A stretch of 50,154 nt of DNA, from contig JAICIO010000038.1 in the NCBI GenBank assembly GCA_025924315.1, positions 1 to 50,154 of the forward strand, in the 5' to 3' direction. The translations under genes and the position numbers were made by a program. Every line of letters begins with the position of its first letter. The stretch's first letter is position 1. Under the pieces are notes generated by a model, which was not told where the DNA came from, made no database searches, and saw only the letters and a list, made by a program, of their open reading frames with translations. The DNA comes from Phycisphaerae bacterium (lineage in GTDB: Bacteria > Planctomycetota > Phycisphaerae > Tepidisphaerales > Tepidisphaeraceae). Below are positions 16,820-24,076 of the stretch, in pieces.

Positions 16820-16895
16820 GTAGGGTCCGCTTCAGCGGACCGGTTATTTGCTTTTTCGAACGGACCAATAACCGGTCCGCTGAAGCGGACCCTAC
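16820..16895. repeat. REPIN-like inverted repeat, family A, copy 3
   Basis: Arms GTAGGGTCCGCTTCAGCGGA... and reverse complement, with a 17-base variable centre. It occupies almost the whole 88-base gap between the aroA stop and the phosphatase start, both on the minus strand. Confidence 0.9.
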
Positions 16896-16899
16896 AAGA

Positions 16900-18210
16900 T
16901 TACGGAGCTCTCAGTCTTTCGAGATCCAGAAAGAAATTCGGATAGGTCTTGTTGGTGCACTCGATGTCGTTGATCGTCACGCCCGCGGCGCGAGTCCCCG
17001 CGATGGCGAAGCTCATCGCCATGCGGTGATCGTCATACGTCGCGATCGATGCCGGCGTGATCTTCGCCGGCGGATGAATCACGAGATCGTCGCCGTGGAT
17101 TTCGACCTGCGCGCCGAGCTTTTTCAGCTCGTTCGATAGTGCAGCCACGCGATCGGTTTCCTTCACCCGCAAACTATGTAGACCACGGATGGCCGTCTCG
17201 CCTTTTGCGAAGAGGGCGACAACCGCGAGCGTCTGGGCGGTGTCGGGCATCGCGAGCAGATCGATGTCGATGCCGTTCAGCTCATCCGTGCCCGTGACCG
17301 TGATGAAGTCCTTGCCGAAGACGATGTCCGCCCCCATCTGATGCAGCACATCCGCGAAACCAACGTCGCCTTGCAGGCTGCGCTTGCCAAGGCCTTCGAT
17401 CATGACCTTCGCGCCGGGCCGAATCGCCGCCGCGGCTAAGAAGTAGCTCGCGTTGCTCGCGTCGGGTTCGACCGCATAGCTCGTCGCGTGATAGTTGTGC
17501 TGCGGGATGATGATCTGTTTCGGCTCGTGCGTTTCCGGATCGCGAATGAGTTCTGGTGTGACGCCGAAATGATCCATCAGCTGCATCGTCATCGCGACGT
17601 ACGGCCAGCTGGTTTGCTGACCGATGAGATCGACCCGCACCTCGTGCCGCGCGTGCGGCGCGACTTGCAGGATAGCGGAGAGATACTGACTTGAGACTTC
17701 GCTGCCGTAGCTCATCACTCCGCCGGGCAGACGATCCGCGTGAATCGCGACGGGCGGATAGCCCTCACTCCCGCGATAGGTTGCGCGAGCGCCGAGCTGG
17801 CGGAGCATTTTGATGAGCGACTCGATCGGCCGCTGGCGCATGCGCTCGTTGCCGTCGAGCGTGTAATCCCCTTGGCCGAGGGCGCAGAGTGCGGTGAGAA
17901 ATCGAATCGTCGTGCCGGAATTCTTGCAATACAGGTCCGCGGAGGCGTTAGGAATTTCTCCGCCGCGACCACGCACCCGAACTGTCGCCTTTGACTCATC
18001 AATTTCGAGTTGGAATCCAAGCTTCGAAAGGCCGTCGAGCATCGCGCGCGTGTCGTCAGCGAAGAGAACGTTCGTCAGCTCGCAGACCCCATCCGCCAGC
18101 GCCGCCAGGACGAGCGCGCGATTGGTCAAGCTCTTCGACCCCGGCGGGGCGAGCGTGGCCGAAAAAGGTTTCGCAAATGGCTCGATCGTCAGATCACTCA
18201 TGTCGAACAT
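16900..18210 (-). CDS. aroA: 3-phosphoshikimate 1-carboxyvinyltransferase (EPSP synthase)
   Basis: A 436-residue enzyme of the shikimate pathway that joins phosphoenolpyruvate to shikimate-3-phosphate. Family motifs are all visible: PPGSKSLTNRALVLAALADG near residue 22, the NSGTTIRFLTAL loop near 96, ERMRQRPI near 121, MPDTAQTLAVVALFA near 318, RVKETDRVAALSNEL near 346 and TYDDHRMAMSFAIAG near 388. Length is normal. Starts at 18210 (MFDM) and 18201 (MSDL) are both possible, and neither has a strong ribosome-binding site. It is divergent from the gbsR-like gene, with a REPIN-like repeat between. Confidence 0.95.
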   Translation of the reverse strand: MFDMSDLTIEPFAKPFSATLAPPGSKSLTNRALVLAALADGVCELTNVLFADDTRAMLDGLSKLGFQLEIDESKATVRVRGRGGEIPNASADLYCKNSGTTIRFLTALCALGQGDYTLDGNERMRQRPIESLIKMLRQLGARATYRGSEGYPPVAIHADRLPGGVMSYGSEVSSQYLSAILQVAPHARHEVRVDLIGQQTSWPYVAMTMQLMDHFGVTPELIRDPETHEPKQIIIPQHNYHATSYAVEPDASNASYFLAAAAIRPGAKVMIEGLGKRSLQGDVGFADVLHQMGADIVFGKDFITVTGTDELNGIDIDLLAMPDTAQTLAVVALFAKGETAIRGLHSLRVKETDRVAALSNELKKLGAQVEIHGDDLVIHPPAKITPASIATYDDHRMAMSFAIAGTRAAGVTINDIECTNKTYPNFFLDLERLRAP

Positions 18211-18281
18211 GAGAGTACGGGTGACGCGAAAGAACGCAACTCGTGCATGTCGCGGTCCTAAATCGGTCGTCTTACCGTCAA

Positions 18282-18358
18282 GTAGGGTCCGCTTCAGCGG
18301 ACCGGTTGTTCGTTTTTTGGAGAGGCAGAAATAACCGGTCCGCTAAAGCGGACCCTAC
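18282..18358. repeat. REPIN-like inverted repeat, family A, copy 4
   Basis: Same arms as the other copies, with small changes (GGTTGTT on the left arm, CCGCTAAAGCGG on the right) that weaken pairing. It lies in the divergent gap between aroA and the promoter of the gbsR-like gene. Confidence 0.9.
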
Positions 18359-18401
18359 AAGATCGCGGAATGCCTGACTTACGATTCATGAGAATTTTCA
18401 C

Positions 18402-18430
18402 TTGACTGGCCTCCGCCGATACAGTATGTT
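18402..18430 (+). promoter_or_regulatory. Sigma-70-type promoter of the gbsR-like operon
   Basis: TTGACT (18402-18407) and TATGTT (18425-18430) are separated by 17 bases, close to consensus. The palindromic operator begins on the last two bases of the -10 box, so a bound repressor would block RNA polymerase. The start codon is 30 bases downstream. Confidence 0.65.
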
Positions 18431-18451
18431 CTGTTAAGACAGAAATAACGG
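18429..18451. promoter_or_regulatory. Operator palindrome O1 (putative GbsR-type binding site)
   Basis: TTCTGTTAAGACAGAA (18429-18444) is an inverted repeat with six-base arms and a four-base centre. It is followed by ATAACGG, which mirrors the internal CTGTTA. Almost the same sequence recurs at 19012-19034, at the start of the next gene. Position over the -10 box and start site suggests autorepression. Confidence 0.65.
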
Positions 18452-18459
18452 AATCAACT

Positions 18460-18987
18460 ATGGATCTCTCACCGGTCACTCAGAAGTTCATCCTCCACTG
18501 GGGCGAGATGGGAACGCGCTGGGGGATCAACCGCACCGTCGCGCAGATCCACGCGCTGCTCTATCTTTCCCCGCGGCCGCTGCATGCGGAGGAGATCGCC
18601 GAAACGCTCGGCGTGGCGCGCTCGAATGTCAGCAACAGCCTCAAGGAATTGCAGCAGTGGCAGATCGTTCGCATGGCGCACGTGATGGGCGATCGTCGCG
18701 ATCATTTCGAGTCGATGAAGGATGTGTGGGAGATGTTCCGCATCGTGCTCGATGAGCGCAAGCGCCGCGAAACGGATCCGACGCTCAATCTGCTGCGAGA
18801 ATGCGTCGCGGAGATGGACAAGAGCGGCGACAAGGACGCCTACGTCAAAGCGAGGTTGAACGATATGCTGAGTTTTTTCGAGCTGATGACCCAGTGGTAC
18901 GAAAAGACTCGGCGGATCCCGACGCCCGCAGTCGTGCGGCTGGTGAAGATGGGCGACAAGGTGCTGAAAATGCTCGGCCTGATCTGA
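18460..18987 (+). CDS. GbsR/MarR-type winged-helix transcriptional regulator
   Basis: A 175-residue regulator. The N-terminal half is a winged helix with the GbsR-type signature: WGEMGTRWGINRTVAQIHAL (residues 11-30), then EEIAETLGVARSNVSNSLKEL as the helix-turn-helix (46-66), and MGDRRDHFES in the wing (79-88). The C-terminal half is helical and charged, suited to dimer formation. The ATG is the first start after the promoter and operator. It is the first gene of a seven-gene operon, and the two operator-like palindromes flank it, so it probably represses its own operon. The ligand cannot be read from sequence; GbsR relatives respond to choline or similar amphipathic solutes in other bacteria. 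Confidence 0.9.
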   Translation: MDLSPVTQKFILHWGEMGTRWGINRTVAQIHALLYLSPRPLHAEEIAETLGVARSNVSNSLKELQQWQIVRMAHVMGDRRDHFESMKDVWEMFRIVLDERKRRETDPTLNLLRECVAEMDKSGDKDAYVKARLNDMLSFFELMTQWYEKTRRIPTPAVVRLVKMGDKVLKMLGLI

Positions 18988-19011
18988 TTCGATTTTTATT
19001 TCGAAACGGAT

Positions 19012-19034
19012 TTCTGTTATGACAGAAATAACAG
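19012..19034. promoter_or_regulatory. Operator palindrome O2 overlapping the DCC-MBOAT start codon
   Basis: TTCTGTTATGACAGAA (19012-19027) differs from O1 by one base in the four-base centre. It is followed by ATAACAG, giving an additional CTGTTAT...ATAACAG pair. The ATG of the next gene (19019-19021) lies inside it. Binding here would block either an internal promoter or elongation. Confidence 0.6.
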
Positions 19035-20254
19035 ATAAAACGATCAGCGAAGCGCAAGGCGTGATCTTCTTCGACGCCACCTGCGGGCCTTGCACGACCG
19101 GAGCGCATCGGCTCGATCGCTTCCTCGGCCAGCGCGGATACGTGTTCCTGCCGCTCCAGGATCCGTGCGCCACGAGGCTCACGCATCTCTCGCCCGATGA
19201 ACTTCGCCGTGAAATGAAGCTGCGACTCGCCGACGGTCGCATCCTTGGCGGGGTCGATGCATTTCTCCATCTCGGTCGAAGCCTGTGCTGGATTCGTCCA
19301 TTCGCGTGGATCGCCGCTGCGCCGGGTGTCCGATTGATTCTTGATCACGCGTACGCGCGCTTCGCTCGCAATCGCTCACGTCTGCCCGCCTCCTGCAGTG
19401 TGAATCGCCGCGATCGATTCGCATCGCTCCGCTGGCTGATCCCATTGGCACTACTCGTCACCATCTGCGCGATTCGGCCGCTTGTCGCGCCGTGGGTCGC
19501 CATGTGGATGATCGCCGGCGCAATCTTCGCCTCGCTGAAACTGTGGACGTGGTGGCCGCTGCGAGCGCAGGCGACGACAGGGGGGTCTTTCGCTTACTTC
19601 TTGGCTTGCGCCACGCTGGATGCGAAACGGTTCCTCTTCGGTTCGCCAACAGAGAAATCATCAGCCATCCGGGCGATCGGACATGTCTTGATCGGCGCGA
19701 TCTCGCTGTTCGCAAGCACGCGCCTTGTTCCGACCAGTCATCCACTGCTCGTCGGTTGGGTCGGCATGATCGGCGTCGTCCTCATGCTCCATTTCGGGCT
19801 GTTGGAGTTGCTCGCGATCGCCTGGCGGCGCGCAGGCGTCGATGCGCCGCTCGTGATGAACAAGCCGCTCTCATTCGTCTCTCTTTCCGATTTCTGGAGC
19901 CGATGGAATCGGCCGTTCACCACCTTCGCGTTCGATACCATCTTCCGCCCGCTGCGCCGGTTCAGCGTGACGCTCGCCACGCTCGCGACGTTTCTCTTCT
20001 CTGGCCTGATCCACGACCTCGCGATCTCCGTCCCGACTGGCGCCGGCTTCGGCCGACCGACGCTCTATTTCCTCATCCAAGGCATCGCGATCCTCGTCGA
20101 ACGAAAAATGCGCTTCTCACGGAATCGCCGGCGCCTCTTCGCGGTGGTCGTGCTGGTCGCGCCGGTGTCGCTGCTCTTCCATCCGCCGTTCATTCACAAC
20201 GTGATTCTTCCCATGTTGAGCGCGATCCACGCGCTCGGAAAGGAGCTGCCATGA
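19019..20254 (+). CDS. DCC-type thioredoxin-fold / MBOAT (wax-synthase-like) fusion protein
   Basis: A 411-residue protein. Residues 14-120 match the DCC (DUF393) family: IFFDATCGPC with Cys22 and Cys25 as a CxxC pair, and ADGRILGGVDAFLHL. From about 138 there are seven or eight membrane helices. The core SLSDFWSRWNRPF...FRPL near residues 285-310, followed by FLFSGLIHDLAIS with His332, matches the membrane-bound O-acyltransferase / plant-type wax-synthase group, where that histidine is catalytic. It may transfer an acyl chain to a lipid hydroxyl. There is a 31-base gap from the regulator and an ATGA overlap with the next gene. The two domains are usually separate proteins. The ATG lies in operator O2. 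Confidence 0.85.
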   Translation: MTEITDKTISEAQGVIFFDATCGPCTTGAHRLDRFLGQRGYVFLPLQDPCATRLTHLSPDELRREMKLRLADGRILGGVDAFLHLGRSLCWIRPFAWIAAAPGVRLILDHAYARFARNRSRLPASCSVNRRDRFASLRWLIPLALLVTICAIRPLVAPWVAMWMIAGAIFASLKLWTWWPLRAQATTGGSFAYFLACATLDAKRFLFGSPTEKSSAIRAIGHVLIGAISLFASTRLVPTSHPLLVGWVGMIGVVLMLHFGLLELLAIAWRRAGVDAPLVMNKPLSFVSLSDFWSRWNRPFTTFAFDTIFRPLRRFSVTLATLATFLFSGLIHDLAISVPTGAGFGRPTLYFLIQGIAILVERKMRFSRNRRRLFAVVVLVAPVSLLFHPPFIHNVILPMLSAIHALGKELP

Positions 20255-20667
20255 ACCCCCTCGCACGCATGATCCAACTCGCCGGCATCCTCCAATTCGG
20301 CATCCTCATCGCCAGTTCTCTTGTCCCCTGCGTCCTGAACTGGCGCGACGAGCTGCGCAAGCTCTCCCCGATGACGCGTCACTTGGTGTGGGTGCACGGC
20401 GTTTTCATCGTGATCACCATCGTTGCCCTTGCGGCGCTGTCGGTGATCAATGCAAACGCTCTCGCGACGGGTGCGCTGCTCGCGCGATCGCTGTGCGCGT
20501 TCATCGCCATCTTCTGGGGCGCGCGGCTGGTGCTGCAGTTTGCGCTCTTCGATCCGAAGCCGTATCTCACGAACCTCGTGCTGAAGCTCGGCTATCACGC
20601 GCTGACCGTGATCTTCGCCTTCCTCGCGTTGACCTTCGGATACGCCGCCATTCATGCGGCGATGTGA
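20251..20667 (+). CDS. Four-helix membrane protein, paralogue a
   Basis: A 138-residue protein with four membrane helices at about 8-27, 45-68, 73-97 and 108-132. I do not recognise a named family. It is clearly related to the last gene of the operon (22609-23031): both have WRDEL/WAEEL..LS near residue 32, a VHGVFIV/VHAAFIV second helix, ARSL/SRAL, FWGARL/FWIVRL and a Q...D after the third helix. The ATG overlaps the preceding stop (ATGA), and AAAGGAGCTGCC precedes it as a ribosome-binding site. Location in the operon suggests a membrane partner of the acyltransferase. Confidence 0.8.
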   Translation: MNPLARMIQLAGILQFGILIASSLVPCVLNWRDELRKLSPMTRHLVWVHGVFIVITIVALAALSVINANALATGALLARSLCAFIAIFWGARLVLQFALFDPKPYLTNLVLKLGYHALTVIFAFLALTFGYAAIHAAM

Positions 20668-20673
20668 GCAGTC

Positions 20674-21093
20674 ATGACTATCGCGCTCGATACTCAGGTT
20701 CGTTCGCATGATCGACTCGGGCAAATACTCCGCGCGATCGTCGCGGCGGTGTGGCTCTATCACGGGCTCGTCAACAAGCTGCTGCACGCAAGCCCGCGGC
20801 ATCTGGAAATTGTGCGGTCTGTTCCGATCTTCGACGACACCACCGCGCCGATCGCGCTCGCCATCATCGGCGGCGGCGAAGTGATGATCGCGCTTTGGAT
20901 CGTCAGCGGCCGAGCTCCTCGTGCATGCGCCGCAATTCAGACCGCGGCGCTTATCCCGATGAACATCGTCGAGCTCATCTGGGCGCGCTCGCACCTTCTG
21001 TCGCCGGTTGCACTGATCCCCGTGAACATCGCGTTTCTTTCTCTGGCATGGATCGCCGCGATCACGAGAGGTGACACATGCTCTACACGCTGA
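20674..21093 (+). CDS. DoxX-like membrane protein
   Basis: A 139-residue protein with four membrane helices at about 18-34, 58-82, 87-104 and 110-131. VWLYHGLVNKLLH near residue 26 and the GGGEVMIALWIVSGR helix match the DoxX-like group, whose members often accompany redox or lipid enzymes without a defined reaction. It begins six bases after the previous stop and overlaps the next gene by 16 bases, so it is translated with the operon. Confidence 0.8.
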   Translation: MTIALDTQVRSHDRLGQILRAIVAAVWLYHGLVNKLLHASPRHLEIVRSVPIFDDTTAPIALAIIGGGEVMIALWIVSGRAPRACAAIQTAALIPMNIVELIWARSHLLSPVALIPVNIAFLSLAWIAAITRGDTCSTR

Positions 21094-21839
21094 AACGACA
21101 TCCCGTGCCGATGGAAGCAACGCTTCGCGATTGCCTCGTGCTGACGTACGCGCTGCCGCGAGAAACGCTCGAGCCGCTGCTCCCGCCGGGGTTATCGCTC
21201 GATTGCTTCGGCGATTTCGGTTTTCTCGCCATCGCCGTCGTGCAGGCGGATCATCTCAGGCCGGCGTTTCTTCCGCCCGCCTGCGGGCGATCGTTCGTAC
21301 TCGCCGGCTATCGCATCTTCACGAAGTTCCGCACGCCGCAAGGCCGAACGCTCCGCGGATTGTTCATCCTGCGCAGCGACACCGACGACCGCCGAATGGT
21401 GACGTTCGGCAACCTGCTCACGCATTACCACTATCACCTGTGCGCTGCGTCCTTCGCGAGGAGCGCGAAGGATCTGCAAATCAACATCACCACGCCCGAC
21501 GGCTTTGGTGATTTGTTCGTTCGCGCGAATCTGCGAACCGAAGGCTTTCTGCCGGTCCATTCGCCGTTCAAAACCGCCCGCGACGCGAGGCGCTTCGCGG
21601 GGCCGCTTCCATACACGTTCGACTACGAGCCGCAGACGAACTCGATCGTCGTGATCAAGGGCGTTCGGCCAAACTGGAATCCAACCCTTGTCGCCCCGGA
21701 GGTCTCGCGCTGCACGTTTTTCGACCGCGAACCCTTCCGCGGCGCCCGTCCCATGCTCGCCAGCGCGTTTTATGTGCACGACATTCCGTATCGCTGGGAG
21801 CGCGGCCGACGGTTTTCATTGAAGGAGGTTTCACCATGA
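21078..21839 (+). CDS. DUF2071 (YqjF-like) family protein
   Basis: A 253-residue soluble protein. The DUF2071 fold is suggested by LTYALPRETLEPLLPPGLSL near residue 22, the LAGYRIFTKFRTPQGRTLRGLFIL strand region near 75-99, and the GPLPYTFDYEPQTNSIVVIKG block near 173. The family resembles acetoacetate decarboxylase-like beta-barrels, but its activity is not known. The ATG follows GAGGTGACAC and lies inside the end of the DoxX-like gene; its own stop overlaps the next ATG (ATGA). It is the only member of the operon after the regulator without a membrane segment. Confidence 0.85.
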   Translation: MLYTLKRHPVPMEATLRDCLVLTYALPRETLEPLLPPGLSLDCFGDFGFLAIAVVQADHLRPAFLPPACGRSFVLAGYRIFTKFRTPQGRTLRGLFILRSDTDDRRMVTFGNLLTHYHYHLCAASFARSAKDLQINITTPDGFGDLFVRANLRTEGFLPVHSPFKTARDARRFAGPLPYTFDYEPQTNSIVVIKGVRPNWNPTLVAPEVSRCTFFDREPFRGARPMLASAFYVHDIPYRWERGRRFSLKEVSP

Positions 21840-22612
21840 CTACGAGCACACTTCATCTTTCGACGGGTCGATATTCCGGCGTTGTCCGCATCATTCGCGT
21901 GAATTGGCCGCGTTACGCGCTCGCGGGAGCGATCGTCTTCATGACGGCGTGCGCGACGGATCTCGCGCTTCCGCGCGCGGTCAAGATCATGCTTTGGAGC
22001 GGCGCATCGCTGGGGCTCTTCTGGGTGATCGCGTCGATCATCGCATCCCACTGGGTGTACGACCGCTCGAATCTCTTCGAGTGGACTTGGTTGCGCGAGG
22101 CGATTGGCGAGCCCGTGACGCGGTGGATCAACATTCACGCGGGGCTGGATTCGGTCGGCCGCAAGACGCTTCGCAGGCTCTTTCCGGGCGCAAAAGGGAC
22201 AACGCTGGACATCTTCGATCCGATCGAAATGACCGAGCCGTCGATCGCCCGCGCCCGCGATGAAGAGGAGATCGATCCACGGACGGTGCATGCGCGATTT
22301 GATGACCTGCCGATTCCAAGTAGTGAAGCGGACGTCGCATTGCTGTTGCTCGCGGCGCATGAGCTTCGCCGGCCGGCGGCGCGCGACGCATTCTTCCGCG
22401 AGCTGCGCCGCGTGGTTTGTCCGGGGGGACGCGTCATTCTCGTCGAGCACGTGCGCGATCTGGCGAATTTCATCGCGTTTGGTCCTGGTGCGTTTCACTT
22501 CTTCCCTCGCCGCGCGTGGATGCGCAATGCAGCTGCCGGCGGATTCGAACTCGTGCGCGAAATGCGTTTCACGCCGCTGGTTCGGGCCTTCATTCTGCGG
22601 AGGGAATCATGA
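21836..22612 (+). CDS. Membrane-anchored methyltransferase-like protein
   Basis: A 258-residue protein. Two membrane helices (about 27-46 and 50-72) precede YDRSNLFEWTWL, then a Rossmann-like region of class I SAM-dependent methyltransferases. The segment TTLDIFD near residue 122, the DLPIPSSEADVALLLLAAHEL block near 155, and the ELRRVVCPGGRVILVEHVRD block near 185 correspond to later methyltransferase motifs. The glycine-rich motif I (GxGxG) is missing before the first strand, so SAM binding may be altered. AAGGAGG precedes the ATG and the stop overlaps the next ATG. A lipid or quinone-like substrate is plausible from the membrane anchor and operon. Confidence 0.75.
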   Translation: MTTSTLHLSTGRYSGVVRIIRVNWPRYALAGAIVFMTACATDLALPRAVKIMLWSGASLGLFWVIASIIASHWVYDRSNLFEWTWLREAIGEPVTRWINIHAGLDSVGRKTLRRLFPGAKGTTLDIFDPIEMTEPSIARARDEEEIDPRTVHARFDDLPIPSSEADVALLLLAAHELRRPAARDAFFRELRRVVCPGGRVILVEHVRDLANFIAFGPGAFHFFPRRAWMRNAAAGGFELVREMRFTPLVRAFILRRES

Positions 22613-23031
22613 TCGCGATCACACTGCTTCGTGTCGCGGGCGTTTTGCTGCTTCTGCTCGCGGCGGTGAATTTGTACGTGCCGAAGCGTTTCGCGTGGGC
22701 GGAGGAGCTGCCGCGATTGTCGCTGCTCAATCGGCAGATCTTCGTCGTGCATGCGGCATTTATCGTGCTGATGATTCTGCTGATGGCCGCCCTCACGCTT
22801 GCGCTGCCGGGCGATCTGATGGCGCCATCACGCTTGTCGCGCGCCTTGCTCGCAGGCATGGGCCTCTTCTGGATCGTGCGGCTGCTGGTTCAGTGGTTCG
22901 TGTACGACTCCCGCATCTGGCGCGGACACCGATTTTACACGGTGATGCATTACGTCTTCACCGCACTGTGGATCTACTTCAGTGCGACATTCGCGTTTGC
23001 CCTTTGGCAGAACGTGCGGATCGGATCGTGA
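22609..23031 (+). CDS. Four-helix membrane protein, paralogue b
   Basis: A 140-residue protein with four membrane helices (about 4-25, 46-66, 80-101 and 113-133). It is a paralogue of the product of 20251-20667, sharing WAEELPRLSLLNRQ, VHAAFIVL, LSRALLA, FWIVRLLVQW and a YD after the third helix. The ATG overlaps the previous stop, with GGAGGGAATC as ribosome-binding site. It closes the operon; a REPIN-like repeat follows in a convergent gap. Confidence 0.8.
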   Translation: MIAITLLRVAGVLLLLLAAVNLYVPKRFAWAEELPRLSLLNRQIFVVHAAFIVLMILLMAALTLALPGDLMAPSRLSRALLAGMGLFWIVRLLVQWFVYDSRIWRGHRFYTVMHYVFTALWIYFSATFAFALWQNVRIGS

Positions 23032-23061
23032 TGTGGATTCCGCCGAATTGCGCGAGCATGT

Positions 23062-23137
23062 GTAGGGTCCGCTTCAGCGGACCGGTTACTCGTTGTGCTC
23101 GGCGGAGGAATAACCGGTCCGCTGAAGCGGACCCTAC
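23062..23137. repeat. REPIN-like inverted repeat, family A, copy 5
   Basis: Arms identical in plan to the other family A copies. It lies in the convergent gap between the gbsR-type operon and the LuxR-type gene, so it could act as a bidirectional stop. Confidence 0.9.
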
Positions 23138-23169
23138 GAGATCGCATTCTCGGCATGCGAATCGGGCCG

Positions 23170-23535
23170 TCACGGTCTTGGAATGAATCGCGCGAGCAGT
23201 TCGCCACGACTGGAAACGCCGAAGCCTTTGTAGAGCGCTTTGACGTAGACGTGCACGGTGTTCTGGCTGATCGAGAGTTTGCGGGCGATTTGTTTTTCGC
23301 TTTCGCCCGCGAGCAGCGCGTCGAGCGTTTGCGACAGGCGCGGCGAAAGTGATTCAGTGGCGGTGGAGGAAGCTGGAGTTGCCGTCGGTTGTACCTGCTG
23401 CTGTCCAAGCATTCGGCACAGGTCAGCGACGAGTTGCCGTTTTTGATCGAGGGTGGATTGCAAACTGGGTTGCGCAGTTTGCGCCGCGCGCAGCAGGGCG
23501 CCGAAATTGTTCACGCAGTTTGAGCCGCCGTTCAT
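23170..23535 (-). CDS. Small LuxR-type helix-turn-helix regulator
   Basis: A 121-residue protein. The C-terminal 65 residues are a GerE/LuxR DNA-binding domain: LSPRLSQTLDALLAGESEKQ, then the helix-turn-helix around QIARKLSISQNTVHVYVKAL and a closing KGFGVSSRGELLAR. The N-terminal part is short, with no receiver or ligand-binding domain, so it may act as a DNA-binding unit alone. The ATG at 23535 was preferred; a longer GTG start at 23583 lacks a ribosome-binding site. It lies next to the PEP-CTERM gene on the same strand and could regulate it. Confidence 0.8.
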   Translation of the reverse strand: MNGGSNCVNNFGALLRAAQTAQPSLQSTLDQKRQLVADLCRMLGQQQVQPTATPASSTATESLSPRLSQTLDALLAGESEKQIARKLSISQNTVHVYVKALYKGFGVSSRGELLARFIPRP

Positions 23536-23719
23536 GATTACCCCGCACGAACGATTGGTGCTCGTCGCCGCGCAACGACTCACTTAGAGCAATTGCAGCG
23601 GATGCGATGAGGCGAGTATATCGCTCGCTCGCCGCCTATGCCATTCAGTGTGAATTTGTGATGCGAACGCTTGTGAGCGCGCGAGTAGCTCCCCGGGCGC
23701 ATGAATTGCGCGATCACCT

Positions 23720-24073
23720 TTACGAAAGAAACCGACGGAGCTTGTGTCGTCCGCGGATGAGGCCAAGGCTGATGAGGCCCGCCATGCCGGTCCACGCCGC
23801 GGGGGGAAGCGGAATGATCGTTGGCGGTTGTTTATCGTTGGCGTTGCTGGAGAGCGCCGTCGTGGAGGTGGGAGTCGCGCCGCGGGAGAGGACGGGGTCG
23901 AATACCATCGGCCGAACGTCGATGCTCGCGCTCGACGAGATCGTCTGCACGGCGGGATCGTTCGTGCTCACATCACTTTTCGTGTTCGCGGCGGAGCTGC
24001 TGATTGTCCAACACATCAAAAACACGAGTAACAAAACAACGCTCAGGCGTCGATGAATCGAGCGACAGAACAT
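23720..24073 (-). CDS. Small exported PEP-CTERM-like protein
   Basis: A 117-residue protein. A signal peptide (residues 6-28: HRRLSVVLLLVFLMC...SSSAA) leads to a Ser/Thr-rich spacer of about 55 residues. The C-terminal signal is PLPPAAWTGMAGLISLGLIR followed by basic GRHKLRRFL: a short proline motif, a membrane helix and a basic tail, as in planctomycete PEP-CTERM sorting signals. The exosortase in this window (33311-34285) is the likely sorting enzyme. AAGGAGG lies five bases before the ATG at 24073; an ATG at 24076 is also possible. It follows the TPR protein gene after about 310 bases carrying a sigma-54-type promoter. Confidence 0.75.
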   Translation of the reverse strand: MFCRSIHRRLSVVLLLVFLMCWTISSSAANTKSDVSTNDPAVQTISSSASIDVRPMVFDPVLSRGATPTSTTALSSNANDKQPPTIIPLPPAAWTGMAGLISLGLIRGRHKLRRFLS

Positions 24074-24076
24074 CAT

